Assembly: GCA_963727465.1 (NCBI GenBank)
Contig: CAVSGL010000018.1
Coordinates: 62,001 to 126,000 of the forward strand
Direction of reading: 5' to 3'
DNA length: 64,000 nt
DNA from: VRUE01 sp963727465
Lineage (GTDB): Bacteria > Actinomycetota > Thermoleophilia > Solirubrobacterales > 70-9
In this document: piece after piece, positions 8,318 to 17,428 of the stretch
How positions within the stretch are numbered: the stretch's first letter is position 1
Layout of the letters: each line of letters begins with the position of its first letter
Notes under the pieces: generated by a model
What the model was told of the DNA's origin: nothing
The model's input: the letters and a program-made list of their open reading frames with translations, nothing else
Databases searched by the model: none
Translations under genes and position numbers: made by a program

Positions 8318-9144
8318 TGCCGGGGTCGCTGATCGTCTGCCCGACGCCGATCGGCAACCTCGACGACATCACGATCCGCGTCCGCGACGCCCTCGTCGCC
8401 GCCGACTACATCGCCTGCGAGGACACGCGCCGCACCGGCGGCCTGCTCGACAAGCTCGGGATCAGGCCGGCGCCGCAGCTGATCTCGATCCACGAGGGCA
8501 ACGAAGCGGCGCGCGCCGTTGAGCTGGCGCAGCGGATCGAACGCGGCGAGATCGTCGCCCTGGTCTCCGACGCCGGCATGCCGGCGATCTCCGACCCGGG
8601 CTTCCGCCTGATCCGCCGCTGCATCGATCGCAGCCTCGAGGTCACCGTGCTGCCCGGTCCCTCGGTCGTGCCGGCGGCGCTCGTCGCCTCCGGCCTGCCG
8701 ACCGACCGCTGGCGCTTCGAGGGCTTCCTGCCGAAGCGCTCGGGTGAGATGGAGCGCGTGCTGCGCTCGACCGAGACGGTCGTCGCCTTCGAGTCGCCGC
8801 GGCGGATCGGCGACTCGCTCGCAGCGCTGGCGGCGATCGCCCCCGACCGCCCGGCCGCGGTCTGCCGCGAGCTGACCAAGATGCACGAGGAGGTCTCGCG
8901 CGGCACCCTGGCCGAGCTGGCGCGCCGCTTCCGCGGCGATGTCAAGGGGGAGATCGTGCTGGTGATCGCCCCGGCCTCATCCGAGGACCACGACAAGGAC
9001 GTCGGCTTCGCCGTCGACGCCCTCCGCCACCTGGTCCAGTCGGGCGCCCGCCCCCGCGCCGCCGCCAGCGTCGTCGCCGCCCTCACCGGCACCCGCGCCA
9101 ACGACCTCTACCGCGCCCTGACCGGCCGCGAGCCCCGCCGCTGA
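8317..9144 (+). CDS. rsmI: 16S rRNA 2'-O-ribose (C1402) methyltransferase
   Basis: RsmI methylates the ribose of C1402 in 16S rRNA using SAM. The protein has 275 residues and shows the tetrapyrrole methylase-fold signatures: LIVCPTPIGNLDDITIRV at the N-terminus, CEDTRRTGGLLD, LVSDAGMPAISDPGF and VLPGPSVVPAAL. All family landmarks are intact. Translation is coupled to the ROK kinase. A family A palindrome lies between it and metG. Confidence 0.95.
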   Translation: MPGSLIVCPTPIGNLDDITIRVRDALVAADYIACEDTRRTGGLLDKLGIRPAPQLISIHEGNEAARAVELAQRIERGEIVALVSDAGMPAISDPGFRLIRRCIDRSLEVTVLPGPSVVPAALVASGLPTDRWRFEGFLPKRSGEMERVLRSTETVVAFESPRRIGDSLAALAAIAPDRPAAVCRELTKMHEEVSRGTLAELARRFRGDVKGEIVLVIAPASSEDHDKDVGFAVDALRHLVQSGARPRAAASVVAALTGTRANDLYRALTGREPRR

Positions 9145-9160
9145 TCTCCCCGATCTCCCC

Positions 9161-9211
9161 GAGCGCGGTCGAGGTTTGCCTCGCATAGCGACGAAAAGCT
9201 CGACCGCGCTC
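9161..9211 (-). repeat. Palindromic repeat, family A (copy 1)
   Basis: Outer arms GAGCGCGGTCGAG and CTCGACCGCGCTC enclose an asymmetric core that on the minus strand reads CTTTTCGTCGCTATGCGAGG. It sits between rsmI and metG, 21 bp before the metG start. Confidence 0.85.
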
Positions 9212-9232
9212 GTGATTTAGGCTGACCGGCCG

Positions 9233-10738
9233 ATGCCCTACTACGTCACCACCCCGATCTACTACGTGAACGCGGAGCCGCACCTCGGGCACGCCTACTC
9301 GACGATGGCCGCCGACGTCCTGGCGCGGCACATGCGGCAGCGGGGGGAGGACGTCTTCTTCCTCACCGGCACCGACGAGCACGGCGAGCCGATCGAGACC
9401 GCGGCCGAGCGCGAGGGGGTGACGCCGCAGGAGCTGGCCGACCGCAACGCGGCCAAGTTCGAACAGCTGATGCCGATCATCGACGCCAGCAACGACTTCT
9501 TCATCCGCACCTCGGACCCGCGCCACGGCGAGCGCGTTGCCGAGATCATGCAGCGCGTCTACGACAACGGCTGGGTCACGAAGGGCACCTACGAGGGCTG
9601 GTACTGCCCGCGCTGCGCCGACTTCAAAACCGAGCGCGAGCTCGGGCCGGGGCAGACCTGCCCGATCCACGAGATCCCGCTCGAGCAGGAGCGCGAGCAG
9701 AACTGGTTCTTCCGCCTCTCCGCCTTCCAGGCCCAGCTCGAAGGCCTCTACGAGGAGCGGCCCGACTTCGTCGTGCCCGAGTTCCGCCGCAACGAGGCGG
9801 TCTCGTTCATCAAGCAGGGGCTGGAGGACGTCTCGCTCTCGCGGCCGAAGCTGAAGTGGGGGATGCGCCTGCCGTGGGACCCCGAGCAGCGCATGTACGT
9901 CTGGTTCGACGCCCTGCTCAACTACGTCACCGCGCTCGGCTTCGCCCGCGAGGGCGAGGACCTGACCGCGCGCTTCTGGCCGGCCAGCCTGCACGTGATG
10001 GCCAAGGACATCCTCAAGTTCCACGCGGTGATCTGGCCGGCGCTGCTCTGGGCCGCCGACCTCGAGCCGCCGCAGCGGATGGCGATCCACGGCTACCTGC
10101 TGATGGGCGAGAAAAAGATGTCGAAGTCGCTCGGCAACGTGCTCGACCCGTTCGAGGCGATCGAGCGCTTCGGCGCCGACGCGCTGCGCTTCTACTGCTT
10201 CCGCGAGGTCAGCTTCGGCCAGGACGGCTCGATCTCGACGGCCGGCTTCGAGGCCCGCTACGAGACCGAGCTCGCCAACGACTTCGGCAACCTCGCCAGC
10301 CGCGTGCTGGCGATGGTCGACCGCTACCGCGACGGCGTCGTGCCGCCGGCCCAGGTCGACGCGGTGCTCGAGGAGGACTTCGAAGGCGCGGTCGGCCGCT
10401 TCAGCGAGCTGCTCGACCGGGCCGAGCTGACCCAGGCGCTGGAGCAGGCCTGGAAGCTGGTGCGCCGCCTCAACCGCTACGTCGAGGAGACCCGCCCGTG
10501 GGAGCTGGCCAAGGACGAGGCCGACCCCGAGCGCCTCGACGAAGTCCTCTACAACCTCTGCGAGGGCCTGCGCGTCACCACCCTGCTGCTCGTCCCCTAC
10601 CTGCCGCGGACGAGCGAGCGACTGCTCGCCGCGCTCGGCGAGGACTCGCGCGAGCTGAACGGGCTCGGCGCCCGGCCCGGCGGCCAGCGCGTCGAGCGCG
10701 TGCCGCCGCTCTTCCCCAAGATCGAGGCGCCGGCCTAG
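9233..10738 (+). CDS. metG: Methionine--tRNA ligase
   Basis: This enzyme charges tRNA-Met in the cytoplasm. It has 501 residues. The HIGH motif appears as PHLGHAYS (about 16-23) and KMSKS is exact at residues 295-299. The connective-peptide knuckle carries one CPRC pair and a CPIH pair (about 124-145), as in short actinobacterial MetRS without the C-terminal tRNA-binding domain. The anticodon-binding helices (NDFGNLASRVLAMVDRY) follow. The gene converges with the membrane protein gene and their stop codons overlap in the palindrome CTAG. Confidence 0.97.
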   Translation: MPYYVTTPIYYVNAEPHLGHAYSTMAADVLARHMRQRGEDVFFLTGTDEHGEPIETAAEREGVTPQELADRNAAKFEQLMPIIDASNDFFIRTSDPRHGERVAEIMQRVYDNGWVTKGTYEGWYCPRCADFKTERELGPGQTCPIHEIPLEQEREQNWFFRLSAFQAQLEGLYEERPDFVVPEFRRNEAVSFIKQGLEDVSLSRPKLKWGMRLPWDPEQRMYVWFDALLNYVTALGFAREGEDLTARFWPASLHVMAKDILKFHAVIWPALLWAADLEPPQRMAIHGYLLMGEKKMSKSLGNVLDPFEAIERFGADALRFYCFREVSFGQDGSISTAGFEARYETELANDFGNLASRVLAMVDRYRDGVVPPAQVDAVLEEDFEGAVGRFSELLDRAELTQALEQAWKLVRRLNRYVEETRPWELAKDEADPERLDEVLYNLCEGLRVTTLLLVPYLPRTSERLLAALGEDSRELNGLGARPGGQRVERVPPLFPKIEAPA

Positions 10739-12438
10739 CCGGCGCAGACCGTGAGCGGGCCGGCGGCGACGGCGCGCCAGCGCTCGGGGGCGGCGTCGCG
10801 GGGGATCGCGACGGCGTTCCATTCGCCGGTGTGCAGCTCGCCGAGCGGGAAGCCGTCGCCGCCGCCGGCGAAGCGGCGCAGGCCGAGCTGCGCCGGCGGG
10901 CCGCCGTCGAGGCGGACGAGGCTGCGGCCGAAGCGGAGCGGGGCGACCGCGGGTCCGCTCGCGCTCGGAGCGTAGGCGTGGCAGGGCGCCCCGGCCTGCG
11001 GCGCCGCGGCCGCTTCGAGCTTCAGGCCGAGGGCGCCCGCCAGGGCCGCGTCGGCCGTGGCCCGGGATTCCTCCGGCAGAGCACGGATCTCGCCCGGCGA
11101 GTAGCCGATCGGGCCGTTCTGTTCGGCCGCTTCCAGGTAGACGCCGGCCGGCAGGCCGAGCAGCAGCCCGCCGCCCGCCGCGGCCACGCGCGGGTCGGCG
11201 GAGACGACGTAGGCGGGGTCGACGTGCCCGCGGGCGAGCTGGAGCGCGCCGAAGTCGATCCGGCTCGTCCTCGTGTCGACGTGGAAGGTGTCGCTCTCGC
11301 GTTGCTCGAACAGCTCGGCGACGTTCGGCGGGATCGCGACCGCGGCGCAGAAGAGCAGCACCAGCGCGACCTGGGTGGACAGCGGGCGGCGCACGGTGTC
11401 GGCCGCGATCAGGATCAGCAGCGAGGCGCTGACGAGCAGGTAGCGGTAGGACTCCGGCGCGCGGACGGCGAGCGCGAGCAGCAGCCAGTAGACGCCGAGC
11501 GTCGTCAGCCAGACCCACAGCGTCGCCGGCAGCCGCCCCCGCCGCAGCCGCAGGGCGAAGGCGAGGACGGCGGCGACGGCGAGCCCGCGGCCGAACCAGG
11601 TCAGCTGGTTGCCGGTCGCGTAGGGGACGATTTCGTTCGTGCCCGAGAGGGCGCCGAGCGTCCCGGCCACGCCCTTGAAGAAGGTCTTCGGGATCATCCC
11701 GGCGTTGCTCAGGTGCGCGCCTTCGCCACTGCCGAAGATCGGCACCGCCCAGAGGTACCAGGCGCCGTACAGCGCCACCGGCACGAGGAAGATCCAGCTG
11801 CGCCGCCAGCGCGGCTCGGGCCCGGTGAGCACCAGCACGGCGACCCCGGCGCAGAAGGCGAGTCCGACCTCGATCAGCGAGGCCGAGATCGCCAGTAGCA
11901 GGCAGGCGAGCACGTCCTCGCGCGGGCCGCGGCGCCGCTGGAGGCAGAGGACCGCGCCGAGCCCGAAGGCGAGCGACCAGGCGCTGTTGAAGTCGATCGG
12001 CCAGGCGAACTGCTCGCGGGCGAAGCCGAGGAAGAGCAGCAGCACCGCCGGCGCCAGCGCCGCGAGGCCGCCGATCCGCCGGCGGGCGAGGACGAAGACG
12101 AGCGTCGCCGCGGCGACGATGCCGAGGGCGTCGATCAGGACGAACGCCTCGTACCTGGCGCCGATCGTCGCGAAGACGGTCTCGTAGACGAGCCGGCCGC
12201 CGACCGCGAGGTGTCCGTTGAAGGGCGCCAGCAGGTAGTGGGGGGTGAAGGGACCGCTGAAGTGGACGAGGCCGTTGTCCTTGGTCGCCACGCGGCCGTA
12301 GTAGAAGAGTTCGTCGACGGCGAAGTTCTGGCCGCCGGTCACGCGGAGCACCAGCAGGACTGAGGCGACGGCGGCGACCCCGAGCGCGACGAAGGGCGCG
12401 CGCGGGTCGCGCAGCAGGGCGGCGAGGCGGGCGCTCAC
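10735..12438 (-). CDS. Polytopic membrane protein, GT-C glycosyltransferase-like
   Basis: This 567-residue protein starts at GTG 12438, overlapping the stop of the oxidase gene (GTGA). It has about ten predicted TM helices. The first extracytoplasmic loop carries acidic residues (NFAVDELFYYGRV, residues about 37-49), the position where GT-C enzymes keep their catalytic Asp/Glu pair. A soluble C-terminal domain of about 180 residues follows. I infer a lipid-linked-sugar glycosyltransferase or a related membrane enzyme. The family is not certain and the donor is unknown. Confidence 0.65.
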   Translation of the reverse strand: MSARLAALLRDPRAPFVALGVAAVASVLLVLRVTGGQNFAVDELFYYGRVATKDNGLVHFSGPFTPHYLLAPFNGHLAVGGRLVYETVFATIGARYEAFVLIDALGIVAAATLVFVLARRRIGGLAALAPAVLLLFLGFAREQFAWPIDFNSAWSLAFGLGAVLCLQRRRGPREDVLACLLLAISASLIEVGLAFCAGVAVLVLTGPEPRWRRSWIFLVPVALYGAWYLWAVPIFGSGEGAHLSNAGMIPKTFFKGVAGTLGALSGTNEIVPYATGNQLTWFGRGLAVAAVLAFALRLRRGRLPATLWVWLTTLGVYWLLLALAVRAPESYRYLLVSASLLILIAADTVRRPLSTQVALVLLFCAAVAIPPNVAELFEQRESDTFHVDTRTSRIDFGALQLARGHVDPAYVVSADPRVAAAGGGLLLGLPAGVYLEAAEQNGPIGYSPGEIRALPEESRATADAALAGALGLKLEAAAAPQAGAPCHAYAPSASGPAVAPLRFGRSLVRLDGGPPAQLGLRRFAGGGDGFPLGELHTGEWNAVAIPRDAAPERWRAVAAGPLTVCAG

Positions 12439-13598
12439 CGCCGCTCGGCGAGGGACTCCGGGCCGAGCTCGGCCGGGCTGGTGCAGCCGCAGAGGGCGAG
12501 GGTCAGGTCGAGCTCGCCGAGGACCATCTTGAGCACCGTTTCGACGCCCTCCTGGCCGCCGAGCGCGAGGCCCCAGAGGTAGGGGCGGCCGAGGCAGACG
12601 GCGTCGGCGCCGAGGGCGAGCGCCTTGAACGCGTCGGCGCCGCCGCGGATGCCGCTGTCGAAGAGGATCGTCAGCTCGTCGCCGGCGGCCGCGGCGATCG
12701 GCGGCAGGGCGTCGAGCGCGCCGATCGCGCCGTCGACCTGGCGGCCGCCGTGGTTGGAGACGACGACGCCGTCGATCCCGCGCCGCGCCGCCTCGAGCGC
12801 GTCGTCGGCGTGCTGGATCCCCTTGACCACGATCGGCAGCTCGGTCACCTCGCGCAGCCAGGCGAGGTCGTCCCAGCTCAGGGCGGGGTTTGCCTGGACG
12901 CCGAGGAAGTGGCCGGTCGCGGCGCCCTGGTCCTCCTCCGGCGGCTTCTCCAGGCCGGCGCGGAAGACCGGGTCCTGGAAGTAGTTGGCGACGCCCATGC
13001 CGTTGAGGAAGGGCAGCCAGGCCTGCTTCAGGTCGCGCGGCTTCCAGCCCGGGATGAAGGTGTCGACGGTGAGCACGATCGCGCCGTAGCCGGCGGCCGC
13101 GGCGCGCTCGACGAAGCTGCGCGCCAGCTCGCGGTCGTTGGGCCAGTAGAGCTGGAACCAGCGCGGCGCCTCGCCGCCCGCGGCGGCGATCTGCTCGAGC
13201 GTGAAGTGCGAGTTGGTGCTGGCGATCAGCGGCAGGCCGAGCGTCGCCGCGGCGCGCGCGGTCGCCAGCTCGCCGTCCTCGTGCAGGACCCTCTGCACGC
13301 CGATCGGCGCCAGCAGCAGCGGCGCCGGCATCGGGGTGCCCAGCAGCTCGGTGGAGAGGTCGCGCTCGGAGACGTCGCGCAGCATCCGCGGCACGATCTC
13401 CCAGCGCTCGAAGGCGGCGCGGTTGGCGCGCATCGTGTGCTCCGACCCCGCGCCGGCGAAGACGTAATTGGCGGCGCGCTCCTCCATCGCCTGCTCGGCG
13501 CGCCGCTCGAGCTCCCCGACCGCGACCGGGATCGCCGGCGTCTCGCCCCCGAGCCCGCGCAGGTAGATCTCCCGGTAATAGTCGGCAAAGTTGGCCAC
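12435..13598 (-). CDS. FMN-dependent alpha-hydroxy-acid oxidizing enzyme (lactate 2-monooxygenase-like)
   Basis: The protein has 387 residues. The flavin-barrel signatures are present: PLLLAPIGVQRVLHEDGE, the substrate-side QLYWPNDREL, LPIVVKGIQHADDA (the conserved lysine) and VVSNHGGRQVDGA with the catalytic His and substrate Arg, then FDSGIRGGADAFKALALGA for FMN phosphate. The insertion PGWKPRDLKQAWLPFLNGMGVANYFQDP resembles lactate 2-monooxygenase more than glycolate oxidase. It oxidises an alpha-hydroxy acid such as lactate. The downstream GT-C-like gene is coupled by overlap. Upstream lies a family C repeat split by the group II intron. Confidence 0.9.
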   Translation of the reverse strand: MANFADYYREIYLRGLGGETPAIPVAVGELERRAEQAMEERAANYVFAGAGSEHTMRANRAAFERWEIVPRMLRDVSERDLSTELLGTPMPAPLLLAPIGVQRVLHEDGELATARAAATLGLPLIASTNSHFTLEQIAAAGGEAPRWFQLYWPNDRELARSFVERAAAAGYGAIVLTVDTFIPGWKPRDLKQAWLPFLNGMGVANYFQDPVFRAGLEKPPEEDQGAATGHFLGVQANPALSWDDLAWLREVTELPIVVKGIQHADDALEAARRGIDGVVVSNHGGRQVDGAIGALDALPPIAAAAGDELTILFDSGIRGGADAFKALALGADAVCLGRPYLWGLALGGQEGVETVLKMVLGELDLTLALCGCTSPAELGPESLAERR

Positions 13599-14075
13599 CG
13601 GGCGGAAAGGCTATTCGGTGCTGAGGCCAGGTGGGCGTGGCTGGCAAGGACGCAGGGAAGTGAGGGGAGGGGAGCGCACTACGGTGCGTGACCCGAGTGC
13701 GCCGGGCATGACGTTGAGATCGGAGGTGAAAGTCCTGACCAGGAGCCCTGACAGGGGGAATCCAACATCGATGTGGCAAGGGCGCGGCCCGGAATTGACC
13801 GGGCGACTCGTCGACGTGCAGCGTTGTCGGCGGGTTTCCGCGAGGGCGGGTCTGAAGGAAGCCCTAGATGCGCTGCGGCTGCGAACGAAAGTGAAGCGCC
13901 GTGAAGGCGTCCGTCGCCGGGCGAGTTGGCTCGCGGCAACGATGCCCTGTTCCTGTTGGAGCGGCGGGCGTATTGGCGACGCGATCGCGGCGAAATCTCA
14001 ACGTCTTACCCCGGGAGGTCTGCTGGGTCCCGATGAGGTTGGTCGGTAGACCGGAGAACGAAAGGACGACGGCCG

Positions 14076-15644
14076 ATGGCCCAGCAGAATTCGGAGGATC
14101 GCGTAGTACCGGACGGCGGGGTAACTCCCGCCCAGCCCGGCGGTGCGAGCACCGGCGGGCAAGGGAAGGCGATCCCGGTCGATCAAGCGGCATCGCAGCT
14201 GCGACTGCCGATCGCAACAGCAGAAGCCCCGCAAGGGGGCTCCCGCGACCGGTTCCCGGACCACTCCGGGGGCAGGGCGGACGGGGGAGCGCCGAAGGCG
14301 ATCGTCAACGAGCAGACGTGCGTGCCCGCGACGATGGATGAGGTCGTCGAGCGACTCGACTCGGCGTTGTCGAAGGTGGTGTCGAACAAGGGGGCGCCCG
14401 GCCCCGACGGGATGACGGTCGAGGCGCTGAGCGCGCAATGGCCGTCCATCTCACCGAAGCTTCGCGCCGACCTGCTCGCAGGGAGGTGGCGTCCCGGCGA
14501 GATCCGCCGGGCGCACATCCCCAAGGTGGGCGGTGGGAAGCGCGGGCTGGGAATCCCCAACGTGGCCGACAGGGTGGTGATGGAGGCCGTGCGCGCGGTG
14601 CTCGAACCGCGCTTCGAGCCGACGTTTCATCCGTCGAGCCACGGGTTTCGACCCGGCCGCAGCTGCCACACGGCGGTGGCCGAGGCCGCTCAGCACATGC
14701 GGGAAGGACACGAGTGGGTGGTAGATGTCGATTTGGAGAAATTCTTTGATCGCGTCAATCACCAGCGGCTGATGGCGCGACTCGCTCGGCGGGTCGGCGA
14801 TCGGCGGCTGCTCGTCCTGATCGGCAGGCTGCTGAGGGCCAAGGTCGTATTGCCGGACGGCGTGGTGATCGGCGTCGATGAGGGCGTGCCGCAAGGCTCG
14901 CCGCTCTCGCCGCTGCTCTCCAACGTCGTGCTGGACGAGCTCGACCAAGAGCTTGCCCGGCGTGGCCACCGGTTCGTCCGCTACGCCGATGACTGCAACG
15001 TCTACGTGCGCAGCGAGCGGGCTGGGATGCGGGTGATGGCCAGCCTGGAGCGGTTCATCGAAGGGCGCCTGCGCCTGAAGATCAACTGCGACAAGTCGGC
15101 CGTCGCCCGACCGGAGGACCGTCACTTCCTCGGCTTCCGCCTGCGGCGCGATCCGCAGTCGGGGGCGGTGGAGGCGCGGCTCTCGGAGCGCACGGTGCGC
15201 TCCGCGATGGCGCGCATCCGCGAGCTGACGCCTCGACAGTGGGGAGGCAGCCTCGACAGCTGCATCTCCCGCGTCAACGCGTGGCTCCGCGGGTGGTATG
15301 AGTTCTTCGGGATCGTTGCGGCTGGCGAGGAGTACGTATTGCGCGCGCTGGACGCCCACATCCGTAGGCGTCTGCGTGCGATCGTGCTCAAGCACTGGCG
15401 ACGACCGAGGACGATCGTCCACAACCTCATCGCCCTGGGAGTGTCACGGCGAAGCGCAATGGCGAGTGTCTACGGCGGGCGCAAGTCCGCCTGGGCTCTC
15501 AGCCACAGCTACGCGGTTGACAAGGCGATGCCCGTCGCGTTCTTCACGGAACGGGCGCTGATTCGCCTGGTGGTCTTGCACCGCCGCTCCCGCAAGGACA
15601 TCATCGCTCCCGTCCGACCCCAGCTGACATTGGGGTGGGGATGA
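14076..15644 (+). CDS. ltrA: Group II intron reverse transcriptase/maturase
   Basis: The protein has 522 residues. The RT blocks are clear: NKGAPGPDGMTVEAL, RPLGIP-type GKRGLGIPNVADRVV, SSHGFRPGRSCHTA, WVVDVDLEKFFDRVNH, VPQGSPLSPLLSNVVLDELD and RYADDCNVYV with the catalytic YADD at about residue 302. The maturase (X) domain follows (GWYEFFG...RRRLRAIVLKHW...). No HNH endonuclease domain is present, as usual for class C introns. It splices the intron RNA and reverse transcribes it during retrohoming. All catalytic residues are intact, so the element could be active. Confidence 0.95.
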   Translation: MAQQNSEDRVVPDGGVTPAQPGGASTGGQGKAIPVDQAASQLRLPIATAEAPQGGSRDRFPDHSGGRADGGAPKAIVNEQTCVPATMDEVVERLDSALSKVVSNKGAPGPDGMTVEALSAQWPSISPKLRADLLAGRWRPGEIRRAHIPKVGGGKRGLGIPNVADRVVMEAVRAVLEPRFEPTFHPSSHGFRPGRSCHTAVAEAAQHMREGHEWVVDVDLEKFFDRVNHQRLMARLARRVGDRRLLVLIGRLLRAKVVLPDGVVIGVDEGVPQGSPLSPLLSNVVLDELDQELARRGHRFVRYADDCNVYVRSERAGMRVMASLERFIEGRLRLKINCDKSAVARPEDRHFLGFRLRRDPQSGAVEARLSERTVRSAMARIRELTPRQWGGSLDSCISRVNAWLRGWYEFFGIVAAGEEYVLRALDAHIRRRLRAIVLKHWRRPRTIVHNLIALGVSRRSAMASVYGGRKSAWALSHSYAVDKAMPVAFFTERALIRLVVLHRRSRKDIIAPVRPQLTLGWG

Positions 15645-15697
15645 AGATCGAGGTCGCAAACCGGCCAGCGGCGGGGCCTGCAACCCGCCGTTCCGAA

Positions 15698-15729
15698 GAG
15701 CCGTGTGCGAACAGCGCAAGCACGGTTCT
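15698..15729 (+). ncRNA. Group II intron domain V (catalytic hairpin)
   Basis: GAGCCGTGTGCG and CGCAAGCACGGTTC form the roughly 32-nt domain V hairpin with the catalytic AGC-like triad (here GAGCCG at the base) and a bulge. Domain VI (GGGAGCCGGGGCGGG...CCCCGGCTACCC) follows directly and carries the branch-point A. Confidence 0.85.
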
Positions 15730-15808
15730 GTGGGAGCCGGGGCGGGCAACCGCCCCGGCTACCCGACCCCGAACGACCGAGGACGCCGCCAGGCGCGTCC
15801 ACCTGGCC

Positions 15809-17325
15809 TCAGAGGCCGATGCGGCTGCGCCAGTCGCGTGCGTGGAAGGCGCGGGCGATGCGGCCGACGAGGCCGCGGCGGGTCTTCGTGTACGGGTACC
15901 AGACCGGTTCGCGCTTGCCGCCCATGCGATGGACGATCACCGACTCCGGCCGGCAGTACTTCTTGATCCCGTACTCGCCGTGGCGGAAGCCGACGCCCGA
16001 CTCCTTCCAGCCGCCCATCGGCACGTCCATCAGCACGTAGTTGACGATCACGTCGTTGATGTTGACCGCGCCGCACTCGATCCGCCGCCCGAGTCGCTCG
16101 GCGCGCTGCTTCTCGCCGAAGACCGAGGCCGCGAGCCCGTAGCGCGTGTCGTTGGCGTGGCGCAGCGCCTCCTCGGCGTCGCGCACCTTCATCACCCCGA
16201 CCACCGGCCCGAACGTCTCGTCCCGCATCACCTTCATCGAGTGATCGACGTCGACCAGCACGGTCGGCTCGTAGTAGTCGCCGGGGCCCTCGGCGGCCTT
16301 GCCGCCGGTCAGCGCCCGCGCGCCCTTCTCGACCGCCTCGGAGACGTGGTCTTCGACCACCCCCGCTGGTTGGGCGAGGTCATCGCGCCGACGTCCTTCG
16401 CCGGCGTCCTGTCGTCGGCGCCCTGGCGCAGCGCGCCCACCGCCTTGGTCAGCTTGGCGACGAACTCGTCGTAGACCGGCTCCTCGACGTAGATCCGCTC
16501 GACCGAGAGGCAGACCTGGCCCGAGTTGAACATCGAGCCCCAGGTGGCGGCGTTGGCGGCGCGGTCGAGGTCGGCGTCGTCGAGCACGATCATCGGGTCC
16601 TTGCCGCCGAGCTCGAGGCTGACCGGCGTCAGCGTCTCGGCGGCGCGCGCCATCACCTTGCGGCCGGTGCGGTCCGAGCCGGTGAACTGGACGAAGTCGG
16701 CGTTGTCGACCAGCGCGCCGCCGGTCTCGCCGGTGCCGTGCACGCAGGCGAACACGTCCGGCCCGCCGATCTCCTCGCGCCAGGCGCGGACGACCTCGTC
16801 GATCCCCAGCGGGGTGAACTCGGAGGGCTTGACGACGACAGCGGCGCCGGCCTGTAGGGCGGGGAGCGCGTCGCCCAGCGCCAGCGCGAGCGGGAAGTTC
16901 CAGGGGCTGATCACGCCGACCACCGGGTAGGGCCGGTGCTGGACCATCAGCTTCTTCGCGGCCATCAGCGGCGAGTGGGGACGGACCGTCTCGTCGCCGA
17001 TGAACCTGTCGGCCTTGCTGCCGTAGAAGTTGATCAGGTCGGCCAGGTAGAAGATCTCGGTGCCGGTGTCGGCGCGGACCTTGCCGGTCTCGGCCTGCAT
17101 CGTGTCGGCGACCCGCTCGCTGTTGTCGAGCATCCAGTCGCGCAGCCGGCCGAGCCAGCGGTAGCGGCCCGCGTTGCCCAGCGCCTCCCACTCGGCCTGG
17201 TTGGCGCGCACCCGGGCGACGACCTCGGCGACCCGCTCGGGCGAGTCGACCGCGACGCTGCCGACCGTCTCCCCGGTCGCCGGGTTGAGGACCTCGATCT
17301 GCTCGCTCGCCGTCTGGTCGTACAT
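15809..17325 (-). CDS. Aldehyde dehydrogenase (NAD(P)-dependent), single-base frameshift
   Basis: The ALDH fold is complete over two frames. The N-terminal part reads to MTSPNQRG, with ISPWNFPLAL, VVVKPSEFTPL, VQFTGSDRTGRKV, VSLELGGKDPMIVLDDADLD (catalytic Glu) and NSGQVCLSVERIYV (catalytic Cys). Around 16363 the frame shifts in a run of five Gs. It continues VVEDHVSEAVEKGA, DETFGPVVGVM and VPMGGWKESGVGFRHG. One extra G would restore about 505 residues, matching succinate-semialdehyde or similar ALDHs. I start at ATG 17325; a TTG 15 bp upstream is possible. The shift is probably a sequence error. The 3' end overlaps the outer stem around the intron target. Confidence 0.88.
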
Positions 17326-17428
17326 TGGCTGGCTGGCCAAAGATACACGGCGCCGCCTCCTCTGCTCCCGTGAATGCCTGAAGAATCAGATATGGACAGG
17401 CATTCACTCCCGCGTCCGGGGGCGGCTC

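Larger units (their letters stand above)
13684..15767 (+). mobile_element. Group II intron, bacterial class C-like, complete
   Basis: The 5' end is GTGCG at 13684 and the 3' end is CTACCCGAC at 15767, with a bulged A just upstream in domain VI. Domain I contains the usual GGTGAAAGTCC stretch around 13726. Domain IV holds the reverse transcriptase gene. Domain V is at 15698-15729. It is oriented opposite to both flanking genes, so it does not interrupt their coding frames. Insertion in a hairpin outside genes fits class C introns, which use stem-loops or terminators as targets. Confidence 0.9.
13621..15812 (-). repeat. Family C repeat (copy 2) split by the group II intron, inside a 17-bp inverted repeat
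   Basis: With 13684-15767 removed, the plus strand reads CAAGGACGCAGGGAAGTG, a short hairpin region ending GCGCACTACG, then CCCGAACGACCGAGGACGCC. These are the same flanks as the copies at 7192 and 55371. Further out, 13621-13637 (CTGAGGCCAGGTGGGCG) pairs with 15796-15812 with one mismatch, so the whole target was a large stem-loop. The right arm of that outer stem overlaps the end of the ALDH gene. Confidence 0.7.

Noticed and set aside
13684..15767. Integron attC site as the intron target
   Set aside because: The flanks match two other intergenic repeats in the window, no integrase or gene cassette is near, and the attC core sites were not found.
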